Below are positions 26,981 through 35,526 of a stretch of DNA of 64,000 bases, one piece after another; positions within the stretch are counted from its first letter, which is position 1; each line of letters begins with the position of its first letter. This stretch comes from Methylobacterium sp. J-070 (GTDB taxonomy: Bacteria > Pseudomonadota > Alphaproteobacteria > Rhizobiales > Beijerinckiaceae): the NCBI RefSeq assembly GCF_022829385.1, contig NZ_JAKSXX010000165.1, forward strand, positions 310,001 to 374,000, read 5' to 3'. The translations under genes were made by a program, and so were the position numbers. The notes beneath the pieces were generated by a model. The model saw only the letters and a program-made list of their open reading frames with translations, ran no database searches and had not been told where the DNA came from.

Positions 26981-27925
26981 ATGCGCACGCTGATCGTCGG
27001 AGCCGGCGCGACCGGCGGCTATTTCGGGGCGCGCCTCGCCGAGTCCGGCGCCGACGTGACCTTCCTGGTCCGGCCGGCCCGGGCGGCGAAGCTCGCCGCG
27101 CAGGGTCTCAACCTGCGCAGCCCGCTCGGTGATCTGCATCTCCCGGACCCGGCCACCGTCACGGCCGACCGGCTGGGGCAGGCCGGCCGGTTCGATCTGA
27201 TCCTGCTGTCCTGCAAGGCCTACGACCTCGACAGCGCGCTGACGGACGTGGCGCCCGCTGTGGGCGAGGGCACGGCGATCCTGCCGGTCCTGAACGGCAT
27301 GTCCCATCTGGACGCGCTCGACGCCCGGTTTGGAGCCGAGCGGGTCCTGGGCGGCGCCTGCGCGATCGCCGCGACGCTCGCGCCGGACGGCACGATCCAC
27401 CACATGAGCGAATTGTGCAGCATCACCTACGGCGAGCGGGACGGGTCGCGTTCGGCGCGGATCGAGGCGGTCGACGCCCTGATGCGCGGCCTCAAGTTCC
27501 AGCCGCGGCTGAGCGACGTGATCCTGCAGGAGATGTGGGAGAAGTGGGTGTTCCTGGCCTCGCTGGCGGGGGCGACGACTCTGATGCGCGCGGCGGTCGG
27601 CGACATCGTGGCGGCGCCGGGCGGGACGGCGTTCATCGCGGCGCTCCACGCGGAATGCACGGCGGTGGCCGCCGCCAGCGGCTTCGAGCCCCGGGCCGTG
27701 GTGGCCGAGCGGGCGCGGGCGCAGTTGACGGCAGCCGGCTCCACCTTCACGGCCTCGATGCTGCGCGACATCGAGGGCAAGGGACGGATCGAGGCGGATC
27801 ACGTGATCGGCGACCTGATCGCCCGTGGCCGGCGGCTCGCCCCCGAGGCCGCGTTCCCCATGCTGGCGAAGGTCTATACCGGTCTCAAGGCCTACGAAGC
27901 CCGGCGGGCGCGGGAGGCGGCCTGA
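26981..27925 (+). CDS. 2-dehydropantoate 2-reductase family protein
   Basis: A 314-residue NADPH-dependent ketopantoate reductase-like protein, which would reduce 2-dehydropantoate to pantoate for coenzyme A. The Rossmann loop is GAGATGGYFGARLAE (residues 6-20). The KAYDL segment holds the conserved lysine near residue 72, and the C-terminal ApbA_C domain includes TSFTASM-like STFTASMLRDIE. It starts 9 bases after guaB and is probably co-transcribed. Genomes often hold several paralogues, so I leave the symbol blank; another 2-oxoacid reductase activity is possible. Confidence 0.9.
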   Translation: MRTLIVGAGATGGYFGARLAESGADVTFLVRPARAAKLAAQGLNLRSPLGDLHLPDPATVTADRLGQAGRFDLILLSCKAYDLDSALTDVAPAVGEGTAILPVLNGMSHLDALDARFGAERVLGGACAIAATLAPDGTIHHMSELCSITYGERDGSRSARIEAVDALMRGLKFQPRLSDVILQEMWEKWVFLASLAGATTLMRAAVGDIVAAPGGTAFIAALHAECTAVAAASGFEPRAVVAERARAQLTAAGSTFTASMLRDIEGKGRIEADHVIGDLIARGRRLAPEAAFPMLAKVYTGLKAYEARRAREAA

Positions 27926-27946
27926 GCCGCGCCCCGCGCCTTGCCG

Positions 27947-28120
27947 TCAGTAGCGGCCGGGCGGCGGCGGGGGCGGGCTGCCGTATTCGAGCTGCGTCTT
28001 GGCATCGACCGGCCGGCGCGGCGGCGGGGTGAAGTCCGGCTGAGCGGCGGGGGCACTCGCGCAGGCGGCGAGCGAGGCGGCGACCAGGGCCGCGAGGGCG
28101 ACGCGAACGGCAGACGTCAT
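27947..28120 (-). CDS. Small proline-rich lipoprotein
   Basis: A 57-residue product: a signal peptide (MTSAVRVALAALVAASLAAC) with lipobox LAAC at 17-20, then a mature peptide of only 37 residues rich in proline and ending SPPPPPPGRY. The length is typical of the tiny lipoproteins common in Methylobacterium and Bradyrhizobium. The ATG at 28120 has a GGAG about 13 bases upstream. No enzymatic function is expected; a structural or envelope role is the most that can be said. Confidence 0.65.
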   Translation of the reverse strand: MTSAVRVALAALVAASLAACASAPAAQPDFTPPPRRPVDAKTQLEYGSPPPPPPGRY

Positions 28121-28285
28121 GGGTGGGGATACTCCGGAGGCACGCCGGACCGCGAACCGCTCTGGTCCGAAGCCGGCGGATGCCATACGACACGCGGCGG
28201 CCCGCACGGCGGGCCACCCGAACGCGGTCTGAGCCGCGAACGTGCTCGAAGCTCGGCCGTACCGTGGCGTCATCGTGGGTGAAGC

Positions 28286-29647
28286 GTGGCCGTTTCGCGT
28301 CGACGCGAGCCCGTTCCACCAGACACAATCCGAAGGATCAGACCCCTGACACCCGCTGCCCGCTGCTCTGCCGCCATCGAGGTCCTGAGCGACATCTCCG
28401 AGCGCCGCCGGCCGGCCGCCGACGCCCTCAAGGATTGGGGCCTCGCACACCGCTTCGCCGGGTCGGGCGACCGGGCGGGCATCGCCAGCCTCGTCTACGA
28501 TGCCCTGCGCCGCCGGTCGTCCGCCGCCTGGATCATGGGCTCGGACACGCCGCGCGCCGTCCTGCTCGGCGCCCTGCGGCTGCAGCAAGGCCTCGCCGCC
28601 GCCTCGGTGGCGGCGCTGTTCTCGGGCGAGCGCTTCGCCCCCGAGCCCCTGAGCGCCGACGAGCGCGCGCGGCTCGAGATCGGCTCCCTGCAGGACGCGC
28701 CGCCGGAGGTGGCGGGCGACGCACCGGGATTCATCCTCCCCGACCTCGCGGCCACGCTCGGCGACGACCTCGTGCCGGAGCTGAAGGCGCTGGCCCGGCG
28801 CGCGCCGCTGGACATCCGGGTGAATGCCCTGCGCGGCAGCCGGGACGCGGTGATGCCGGCTCTGGCCGCCTTTTCGGCGGCTCCGACGCCCTACGCGCCC
28901 GATGGCCTGCGGATCCCGATCGGCGCGGACGGGCGCGGCCCGGCGCTGCATGTCGAGGGGGAGTTCCTGGACGGCTGGTACGAGATCCAGGACGAAGGCT
29001 CGCAGCTCGCCGCGCTCCTGGCCGCGCCGCGGGCCGGCGAGACCATCGTCGATCTCTGCGCGGGCGGCGGCGGCAAGACGCTCGCCCTCGCCGCGGGGAC
29101 CCGGAACGGCGCCCGCCTGATCGCCACGGACGGCGATCCCCGCCGCCTCGCGCCGATCCACGAGCGGCTCCGCCGGTCGGACGCCGCCGCCGAGGTGCGC
29201 ACGCCGCGGACCGGCAAGGCCCGGACCGACGTGCTGGAGGATCTCGACGGACGCGTCGACCGGGTGGTGGTCGACGCGCCCTGCACGGGGTCCGGCACCT
29301 GGCGCCGGAACCCGGACGCCAAGTGGCGGCTCCGGCCCGGCAGCCTCGCGCTCCGCACCGCGGAGCAGACCCAGGTCCTCGACCGGGCGGCGCGCCTGGT
29401 GCGACCGGGCGGCCGGATCGTCTACATCACCTGCTCGCTTCTCTCCGCCGAGAACGACGCGGCGGTCGCCGGCCTGATGTCGCGCTGGCGCGGGCGTTTC
29501 GACGCCGTCCCGGCGGCCGATATGCTGGCGGCGGGTCCGGCCGCGCTGCGGGAGGCGGTCCGCACCACACTCCACGGGGTGCAGATGAGCCCGCACCGGA
29601 CCGGGACGGACGGCTTCTACGTCGCCACCCTCGCGCGTCGGGACTGA
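28286..29647 (+). CDS. RsmB/NOP family RNA (cytosine-C5)-methyltransferase
   Basis: A 453-residue SAM-dependent m5C methyltransferase of the RsmB/NSUN class. The N-terminal NusB-like helical region (about 20-130) precedes the Rossmann domain. The SAM loop is DLCAGGGGKT. The two catalytic cysteines are in DAPCTGSGTWRR (motif IV) and YITCSLL (motif VI). The start is uncertain: GTG 28286 is used, but homologues usually begin close to TPAARCSAAIEVL, which is preceded only by a CTG at 28346. The target is probably C967 of 16S rRNA or another rRNA/tRNA site. Confidence 0.88.
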   Translation: MAVSRRREPVPPDTIRRIRPLTPAARCSAAIEVLSDISERRRPAADALKDWGLAHRFAGSGDRAGIASLVYDALRRRSSAAWIMGSDTPRAVLLGALRLQQGLAAASVAALFSGERFAPEPLSADERARLEIGSLQDAPPEVAGDAPGFILPDLAATLGDDLVPELKALARRAPLDIRVNALRGSRDAVMPALAAFSAAPTPYAPDGLRIPIGADGRGPALHVEGEFLDGWYEIQDEGSQLAALLAAPRAGETIVDLCAGGGGKTLALAAGTRNGARLIATDGDPRRLAPIHERLRRSDAAAEVRTPRTGKARTDVLEDLDGRVDRVVVDAPCTGSGTWRRNPDAKWRLRPGSLALRTAEQTQVLDRAARLVRPGGRIVYITCSLLSAENDAAVAGLMSRWRGRFDAVPAADMLAAGPAALREAVRTTLHGVQMSPHRTGTDGFYVATLARRD

Positions 29648-29753
29648 GTCGCGGCGGAACCCGGGCCGGCATCCGCGACATAGATCGGGGCTCCTCGGGG
29701 AGCCGGGTTGGTCGGCGGGCGCCCCCGCCCGCGGCCTCATCGGGGAGACGCCC

Positions 29754-30773
29754 TTGCGCTTCGACCGCCGATTCCTGCTCGCCGGGCTCGGGAGCGCCCT
29801 CGGCCTGCGCTCTGCCCGGGCGGAGATCGACGGGCCGCCGGAGCCCACCTCCGGGCCGGCCCCACACGAGTCCGTCCGGGCTCTGCCGCGCTCCCTGCCG
29901 GGCGCGGACCTCCAGGTCATCGACCTGTGGCCGGGCGATGCGCCGGGCGGCGGCAGCGGGCCCGACGCGGACGGGTATCGCTATGTCGAGGGTCCCCGGG
30001 GCGACATCACCCGCGTCGCGCGGCCCTGCCTCCTGGTGATGCGGCCCGCCAACGCCAACGGCGCCGCGATGATCGTCGCCGCCGGGGGCGGCTACGCGTT
30101 CATCGCGCTCGGCAACGAGGGCGTGCCGGTCGGGCGGGTGCTGAATGCCGCGGGCATCACGGTGTTCCTGCTGATCTACCGCCTGCCCGGGGAGGGCTGG
30201 GGCTCGGGTCCCGACGCGCCCCGGCAGGACGCGCAGCGCGCCCTGCGGCTGGTGCGGGCGCGCGGCACGGAGTTCGGCGTCGATCCCGGGCGGGTCGGCG
30301 TCCTCGGCTTCTCGGCGGGGGGCCACCTGATGGGCGAGACGGCCGTCGGCAGCGCCCGCGACCTCTACCCCGGCGTCGATGCGATCGACGCCCAGCCGGT
30401 GCGTCCCGCCCTGGCCGGGCTGATCTACCCGGTCATCACCATGCGCAAGCCGTTCGACCGGACCGCCACGCGCCGGATCCTGGTGGGCGACGACGTGACC
30501 CCCACCGAGATGAAGACCTACTCGGTGGACCTGCAGGTCGGGCCGGAGACCCCGCCGACCTTCCTGGTTCAGGCCATCGACGACCCGATCGCGGTCGCCG
30601 ACCATCCGCTGCTGATGTTCTCGGCCCTGCGCAAGGCGCGGGTGCCGGCCGAGCTGCACCTGTTCGAGCAGGGCGGCCACGGCTTCGGTCTCGGCGTGCC
30701 CGGGACCCCGGCGGCGGCATGGCCCGGCCTGTTCCTGGCCTGGATCCGCCTGCACGGCTTCCTGCGCGGCTGA
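29754..30773 (+). CDS. Exported alpha/beta hydrolase (acetylxylan esterase/BD-FAE-like)
   Basis: A 339-residue secreted hydrolase. The N-terminus DRRFLLAGLGSALGLRSARA is a twin-arginine-like signal, so export may be through Tat. The nucleophile is in GFSAGGH, the oxyanion-type glycine run is AAGGGYAF, and the catalytic histidine is in QGGHGFGLG near the C-terminus. This order matches esterases acting on acetylated sugars, but the substrate is unproven. The start is TTG 29754 with GGGGAGACG upstream. It converges on the O-antigen-ligase-like gene with 4 bases between. Confidence 0.85.
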   Translation: MRFDRRFLLAGLGSALGLRSARAEIDGPPEPTSGPAPHESVRALPRSLPGADLQVIDLWPGDAPGGGSGPDADGYRYVEGPRGDITRVARPCLLVMRPANANGAAMIVAAGGGYAFIALGNEGVPVGRVLNAAGITVFLLIYRLPGEGWGSGPDAPRQDAQRALRLVRARGTEFGVDPGRVGVLGFSAGGHLMGETAVGSARDLYPGVDAIDAQPVRPALAGLIYPVITMRKPFDRTATRRILVGDDVTPTEMKTYSVDLQVGPETPPTFLVQAIDDPIAVADHPLLMFSALRKARVPAELHLFEQGGHGFGLGVPGTPAAAWPGLFLAWIRLHGFLRG

Positions 30774-30777
30774 GCGC

Positions 30778-32016
30778 TCAGCCTCCGCCGGCCTGCAACC
30801 GGTGCAGCTTGGCAACCTTCGGCCGGCTGGTACGGAACTGACCCCGCTCGACCGACACGAACACGATGGTGGCGATGGCCAGGGTGGTCAGCCACCAGAT
30901 CGCCGTCAGGCCGACGCCGAGGCACGCGACCGCGAAGGCGGCGGCGAAACATCCCATCGCGCCCGGCACCAGGGCCGGGCTGTCCCGCCCGGCCCGGCGG
31001 ATCGAGGCATAGAGCGCGAAGGCGGCGGCCAGGGCGCCGACCACGCCGAGCTCGTACCAGAACTCGAACAGCGCGGTGGTCGGCGCGTTCAGCGGGACCA
31101 GCCCGACCAGGCGTCCGCGCAGGGCGGTCTCGAATCCGTGGCCGGTGATCAGCCGCACAGGATCGGTCGTCACCACCTTCTGCCAGCTCTTCAGCGACAG
31201 CACCGAGGGGGCCAGGGGGCCGAGCAGGGCCGCGCCCACCGGCCGCGCCAGGAACGGCAGCAGCGGCGCCAGGGCCAGGAGCGCGGCCGCCAGGGAGGCC
31301 GTCAGGACCACACCGAGCCTCGGCCGGTAGCTCGTCACCGCGAAGGCGACGGCACCGACGGCCAGGGCGGCGATCTGGGTCGCGTCCGGCTGCACCGTGA
31401 GCGCAAGGGCGACCAGCAGGGCGAGGCCCAGGGCCTCGCGGTCGCGGCGCCGGGAGCGGAGCCAGGCGAGGGCGGGCCAGAGCAGCAGGATCAGGAGGAC
31501 GAGGCCGCGGTCGAGGGCTCCGTCATCCTCGGTGCCGGACGGCGCCATGTGGGCACCGAACACGCCGAGCATGATCGCCACGATGGCGCTGGCCACCACC
31601 CCGAGCGGCAGCAGATAGAGGTTCGCCGAGCGCATCCGGTCGGGCAGGGCGAGATAGCCTAGGAGGGCGAGGCCGATCGTGGCCATCAGGTTGGCCAGCC
31701 GCTCGAGGGCCGGCCCCAGGAACGGCGTCCAGGTCAGCGACAGTGCCGACCACAGGACCACCAGCATGCCGGCCAGGAAGGCCGGCGCGGTCAGGAGGCG
31801 GGAGGCGGCCGGACGCACCGGGCGCTGGCGCCGGTCGATCACGCTGGCGATGATGAACAGGATCACCGCGATGGGCGCCAGGATCACCGATGCGCGGCGG
31901 GCCACCTGCGCGAGGACCGGAAGCACCACGAACAGGCCGAAGAAACCGATACGCCGCAGCAAGGCGGCGGCGTCGAGCGCCGGATCGATGGTGGACGAGG
32001 TCGACGCGCGCGGCAT
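30778..32016 (-). CDS. O-antigen ligase/polymerase-like membrane protein
   Basis: A 412-residue polytopic membrane protein with about 10-12 hydrophobic helices. The conserved Wzy_C pattern is a periplasmic loop, GHGFETALRGRLVGL...PLNAPTTALFEFWYELGVVG, where a G-x-G and an N-x-x-L-E-x-x-x-E-L-G motif define O-antigen ligase and polymerase proteins. The ATG at 32016 gives a short cytoplasmic tail before TM1. No glycosyltransferase genes are near, so it is an orphan; its polysaccharide partner must be elsewhere. Confidence 0.78.
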   Translation of the reverse strand: MPRASTSSTIDPALDAAALLRRIGFFGLFVVLPVLAQVARRASVILAPIAVILFIIASVIDRRQRPVRPAASRLLTAPAFLAGMLVVLWSALSLTWTPFLGPALERLANLMATIGLALLGYLALPDRMRSANLYLLPLGVVASAIVAIMLGVFGAHMAPSGTEDDGALDRGLVLLILLLWPALAWLRSRRRDREALGLALLVALALTVQPDATQIAALAVGAVAFAVTSYRPRLGVVLTASLAAALLALAPLLPFLARPVGAALLGPLAPSVLSLKSWQKVVTTDPVRLITGHGFETALRGRLVGLVPLNAPTTALFEFWYELGVVGALAAAFALYASIRRAGRDSPALVPGAMGCFAAAFAVACLGVGLTAIWWLTTLAIATIVFVSVERGQFRTSRPKVAKLHRLQAGGG

Positions 32017-32123
32017 CTGGCGCCCTTTTCCCGAACCGGAACGGCCGGATCCCTGCTCGATACGCAAGGCTCGCGCAAGCCGCTGTAGACGTAGCGCCAC
32101 ACTTCCCGGTGTGCGGCGCCTCC

Positions 32124-32648
32124 TCAGGCCGTCGTGACGGCCCCACGCGGTCGGCGGCGGACCATCCGCCGGCCGAGATCCGACAGGACCCGCCAGCCGC
32201 CCCAGGCGGCGAAGAAGCCGATCAGCCCCGCGGCCAGCCCGTCCGCACTGGTCGGAACGGCCGGACTGAAGTCCCGGTAGGCGGCCTGGGCGACCGGCAG
32301 GTCGGGATCGCGCAGCATCGCCACCACCCGGCCGAGCGGGCTCATGGCCGAGGCCAGGGCCTGCCGCTGGGCATCGAGCCGGCCGAGCCGCGCGATGTCG
32401 GTGCGTGCGGCGTCGCCGCGCCGGGCCACGAGCTGGTCCGGATTCGTGCGGAGCCGGTCCACGGCGTCGTCACGGGTCGTGCCGGAGGCCCGCGCGTCGG
32501 AGTCGAGGACCTCAACCTGCCGGCGCAGCTCGTCCGCGGCGCCGCCGAGCCGCTGCGCGTATTGCTGCGCGAATTCGGGTGCCTGCGCCGCCACCACGCC
32601 GCCGAGCAGGCCCAGGGCGAGGCCGAGGGTGCGGAACACGCGGAACAC
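32124..32648 (-). CDS. DUF2937 family membrane protein
   Basis: A 174-residue protein with a hydrophobic segment at each end (VFRTLGLALGLLGGVVAAQA and ADGLAAGLIGFFAAWGGWRV) around a long charged, coiled-coil-like periplasmic domain rich in Arg, Asp and Gln. This matches DUF2937. GTG 32648 follows a good GGAGGC site six bases upstream; an earlier ATG adds a Cys/Arg leader and is less likely. The function is unknown. It is upstream of the O-antigen-ligase-like gene on the same strand, with 107 bases between. Confidence 0.8.
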   Translation of the reverse strand: MFRVFRTLGLALGLLGGVVAAQAPEFAQQYAQRLGGAADELRRQVEVLDSDARASGTTRDDAVDRLRTNPDQLVARRGDAARTDIARLGRLDAQRQALASAMSPLGRVVAMLRDPDLPVAQAAYRDFSPAVPTSADGLAAGLIGFFAAWGGWRVLSDLGRRMVRRRPRGAVTTA

Positions 32649-32717
32649 GGTGGGCCTCCGGCACGACGAATCGACCTTCGACAAAGAGCATGCCTCCGGC
32701 CGGGGTTCCAGCGGGGC

Positions 32718-33731
32718 TCAGCCCGGAAGCGTCAGCAGGCCCGCATCCCCGTCGGCGCAGCCGAACAGCAACCGCGCGCCGCGGCCGTCCCACGCCAGCG
32801 CCGTCACGGTGCTGCCGGGCACCGCCGGGCGCACCAGCAGCTCGGCCGCATCGGCGAAGCGGACGAGCAGGATGCAGCCGTCCTCATAGCCGATCGCCAG
32901 CACCGGCGCCTTCGGGTGGAAGGCGACGCGGGACACCCGGGCCGGGCGGACCCCGCATTCCCGCGGGGCCTTGCCGGTCGGCCCCTCCTTCGAGTCGAAG
33001 GGCCACACGATGGCGGCCTCGGCGCCGCTGGTGGCGAGCCAGTGCCCGTCGGACGACCACGCCACCGAGCGGACCTTCCCGGGATAGCCCGACATCCGCA
33101 TATGGCCGCGATCCGGCTGAAGCCGCCAGCCGTGCAGGGCGCTCTCCTGCATGGTCGAGACCACGAAGCGTCCGTCCGGCGACCACGTCACGTCGATGTG
33201 CGAGCCCTTCCACTCGATCACCTCGGCGGGCGTCTCCAGGTTCGGATACCAGAGGCTGACGCCGTTGTAGTGCGCCACCCCGAGGCGGTAGCCCTTGGGC
33301 GCGAACACGAGGCCGCGGGCGCTGGTCGGCGCCTGGAAGTGCCGTTCGCGCCCCTTGGCGTCCCGCGCCACGACGTTGCGGCCGGCGGACCAGGCCACGG
33401 CACCGTCCGGGTGCAGCGCCAGCGCGTCGATCCAGGCCCCGCCCTTGGCGAGGCCGAGCGGCTCCAGGGTTCCGTCGGCGCGGATCTCGACCACGCGACC
33501 GTCGTCGCCACCCGTGAGCAGCCGACCGCCACCGCCTGCGGCGACCAGGATCCCGCTCCCGGGATGCGCCGTGAGGCGCGTCAGGGCGCCCTCCCGCGCC
33601 AGCGCCACCGTGCCGTCGCCGAGCGCCAGGGCCGGGACGTCCTTCAGGAAATGGGCCGCGACCACGTGGGCCCCGGCCTTCAGCGCGGCCACGTGACTGG
33701 TCAGGGAGGGGTTGCTGAGCGGGCTCGTCAT
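32718..33731 (-). CDS. WD40 repeat domain-containing protein
   Basis: A 337-residue beta-propeller protein with about seven WD40-like blades; typical strands end in WSPDGRFVVS, WSSDGHWLAT, FHPKAPVLAI and ALHPDGAVAW. There is no signal peptide, so it is cytoplasmic. Bacterial WD40 proteins usually act as scaffolds, and no partner domain or catalytic motif is present. Its ATG overlaps the stop of the DUF1275 membrane gene by 4 bases, so the two are translated together. Confidence 0.85.
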   Translation of the reverse strand: MTSPLSNPSLTSHVAALKAGAHVVAAHFLKDVPALALGDGTVALAREGALTRLTAHPGSGILVAAGGGGRLLTGGDDGRVVEIRADGTLEPLGLAKGGAWIDALALHPDGAVAWSAGRNVVARDAKGRERHFQAPTSARGLVFAPKGYRLGVAHYNGVSLWYPNLETPAEVIEWKGSHIDVTWSPDGRFVVSTMQESALHGWRLQPDRGHMRMSGYPGKVRSVAWSSDGHWLATSGAEAAIVWPFDSKEGPTGKAPRECGVRPARVSRVAFHPKAPVLAIGYEDGCILLVRFADAAELLVRPAVPGSTVTALAWDGRGARLLFGCADGDAGLLTLPG

Positions 33732-34402
33732 GTCGGGGGAACCTTCGCGGCGGCCGGATGGGCGCGCAAGACCAGGACTGCCGTGATCACCGCCAGTCCG
33801 CCGGAAATCGCCGCCGGCGCGACCAGGGCATAGAGGGAGAAGAGCCCGTAGGCGTGAGCGCCCAGGAAGGCGCCGAACAGCAGGGAGAGCCAGACCATCC
33901 CGTCGCCGACCCAACCGAACGGATCGCCGGTCCGGGTCAGCGCCTGGGCGATCTTCTGGCCCAGGCTGAACAGGGCACCGGTGACGAAGGTCGTGCCGGC
34001 GCGGAACCCCTTCACCTGCGCCAGGACCGCGTTCTGCGAGCCCATGGCCACGGCGACGAAGAAGGCCGCGAGGCCGAGTTCGGGGGATTGCAGGCCCAGG
34101 CCCAGACCGCCCAGGATCAGGAGCGATTCGTAGGCGAGGACCACCGGCGTCGTCCAACGCGGCGGCACCAGGATGGCGAGCCCGCTGCCCAGCACCGATC
34201 CGGTCAGGAAGGCCAGGAGCAGGATTGCGGGCAGGATCATGCGGTGCAGCTCGGCCTCCGCACCGAAGACGGCGAGCTGCGTGGTGTTGCCGCTCATGAA
34301 CGAGGTGTAGAGGCCCCCCAGCCGCACGAAGCCCAGGGCGTCGACATAGCCGGCGAGGCCCGTGAGGAGCAGGCCGATGCCGAGCTGCCAGCGCCGGTTC
34401 AC
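33728..34402 (-). CDS. DUF1275 (YoaK-like) membrane protein
   Basis: A 224-residue protein with six to seven predicted membrane helices. The family signature GYVDALGFVRLGGLYTSFMSGNTT covers residues 18-41, followed by a second conserved block GSQNAVLAQVKG. DUF1275 proteins are thought to be transporters or permease-like, with unknown substrate. The 4-base overlap with the WD40 gene is a conserved-looking coupling. A CtrA-like site lies 26 bases upstream of its start. Confidence 0.87.
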   Translation of the reverse strand: MNRRWQLGIGLLLTGLAGYVDALGFVRLGGLYTSFMSGNTTQLAVFGAEAELHRMILPAILLLAFLTGSVLGSGLAILVPPRWTTPVVLAYESLLILGGLGLGLQSPELGLAAFFVAVAMGSQNAVLAQVKGFRAGTTFVTGALFSLGQKIAQALTRTGDPFGWVGDGMVWLSLLFGAFLGAHAYGLFSLYALVAPAAISGGLAVITAVLVLRAHPAAAKVPPT

Positions 34403-34427
34403 GCCGCGGCCCCGCGGCGGCGGCTCG

Positions 34428-34444
34428 GTAACCCTTCGTTAACC
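34428..34444 (+). promoter_or_regulatory. CtrA-like binding site
   Basis: The sequence GTAACCCTTCGTTAACC matches TTAA-N7-TTAAC, the recognised CtrA motif, with one mismatch in the first half (GTAA). It lies in the 207-base gap between the divergent DUF1275 gene and the response regulator gene; a lone TTAAC half-site follows at 34481-34485. CtrA is the cell-cycle and motility master regulator of alphaproteobacteria. Binding is inferred only. Confidence 0.4.
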
Positions 34445-34609
34445 ATTCGGGCCATTTCGTTCATCAGCGCCGGGGCTCGGTTAACGCACCGCTCACCAAA
34501 CCCGCGCAAATGGATGCAATCAGGGTGAACACCGCGTCGGAAGGGGCCGTTGCCCCTGCGATCCGGTCTGGGGTTCTCGCGCCCCCGCCGGGTGAGTGGG
34601 AGTTGCGTC

Positions 34610-35041
34610 ATGGTTCCGTTCGCTGCCGCTTTCGTCTGCCCGTCCATGCCCGTCCTGGACCCGGCCGCCGCCACGATCCTCGTCGTCGAGGATGAGCCGA
34701 CCGTGTGCGAGCTGGCCGCCGAGGCGCTCCTCGACGCGGGTTATCGGGTGCTCACCGCCGCGGATGCGTGGCAGGCCGAGGCGATCCTGGCCGGGGAGAG
34801 CGTGGACATGCTCTTCACCGATATCGATCTCGCCCGCAACACGAATGGCCTGGCGCTGGCGCGGATGGCGCGGCGGCTCTGCCCGGACCTCGCGGTGGTC
34901 TACACCTCGGGCGGCCGGGCCAACCTGTCGCCCCGCGAGGCCGTGCCGGGCTCGGTCTTCGTGCCGAAGCCCTATCGGCCCGGCCAGCTCGTGAACCTCA
35001 CCCGCGACGTCCTGCGCGCCGCGCTCCTCCACCACGCCTGA
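34610..35041 (+). CDS. Single-domain response regulator (CheY-like receiver)
   Basis: A 143-residue receiver protein without an output domain. The receiver starts ILVVEDEPTV (acidic pair), continues with the phosphoacceptor aspartate in MLFTDIDLA, the YTSGG switch region and the VPKPYRP lysine. ATG 34610 follows GGGAG; a later ATG at 34646 has no ribosome site. Stand-alone receivers of this type relay phosphate in phosphorelays, and no histidine kinase is nearby. A CtrA-like site lies upstream. Confidence 0.88.
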   Translation: MVPFAAAFVCPSMPVLDPAAATILVVEDEPTVCELAAEALLDAGYRVLTAADAWQAEAILAGESVDMLFTDIDLARNTNGLALARMARRLCPDLAVVYTSGGRANLSPREAVPGSVFVPKPYRPGQLVNLTRDVLRAALLHHA

Positions 35042-35065
35042 TCCCGGCCTCCAAGGACCTTCGCC

Positions 35066-35425
35066 ATGCGGCGCATTCTTTCCGCAGCCGGCCTCGCCCT
35101 CGCGGTGGCCGCCACGCCGGCCGAGGCGGCGTGCGACGTGAAGGGCGCGCAGATCGAGGAGGCGATCGCCGCCAAGAGCACCCTGCAGGCCGATGCGAAC
35201 GCCCAGCTGGTGCGCGACCTGCGCACCCTGCGGGACGCGGCGATCGTGCTCGACACCTACAAGTTCCCGGGCGAGTGCGAGGTGCTGCTCGGGGTCGCCA
35301 AGTCGCTCCTGGCCAATCCCGGCCAGACCATCGAGCAGGGCGGCGATACCGACGAGGACAAGGCCGAGAGCCTTGTGGAGGCCCGGAAGCCCAAGGACGC
35401 GGCCGGCGGCACGAAGGCGAAGTGA
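35066..35425 (+). CDS. Small periplasmic protein of unknown function
   Basis: A 119-residue exported protein with a signal peptide (MRRILSAAGLALAVAATPAEA) and a mature domain beginning ACDVKGAQIEEAIAAK. Two cysteines (in ACDVK and GECEV) could form a disulphide. The C-terminus is charged and disordered (DEDKAESLVEARKPKDA). I do not recognise a family. It follows the response regulator by 24 bases with an AAGGACC ribosome site and is probably co-transcribed. Confidence 0.72.
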   Translation: MRRILSAAGLALAVAATPAEAACDVKGAQIEEAIAAKSTLQADANAQLVRDLRTLRDAAIVLDTYKFPGECEVLLGVAKSLLANPGQTIEQGGDTDEDKAESLVEARKPKDAAGGTKAK

Positions 35426-35491
35426 CGGCGCGGCCGGCGCGGGCCTGAGCGTTCGCCCGCCGCGGGCCGCCGCGTTCCGGCCTCAGAGCCG

Positions 35492-35513
35492 GCCTTCGCG
35501 GAACCGCGAAGGC
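35492..35513. terminator. Hairpin between convergent genes, terminator-like
   Basis: A 10-bp perfect inverted repeat, GCCTTCGCGG and CCGCGAAGGC, with a two-base centre, lies between the periplasmic-protein gene (plus) and the DUF2939 gene (minus). No T-run follows on either side, so it may act as a bidirectional stabilising or attenuating stem rather than a true intrinsic terminator. Confidence 0.4.
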
Positions 35514-35526
35514 GAACCTACCGGCC

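Noticed and set aside
27947..29920. Long minus-strand frame ending in a plausible lipoprotein
   Set aside because: Only the last 57 codons (28120-27947) form a credible gene; the rest is antisense to the RsmB-type gene.
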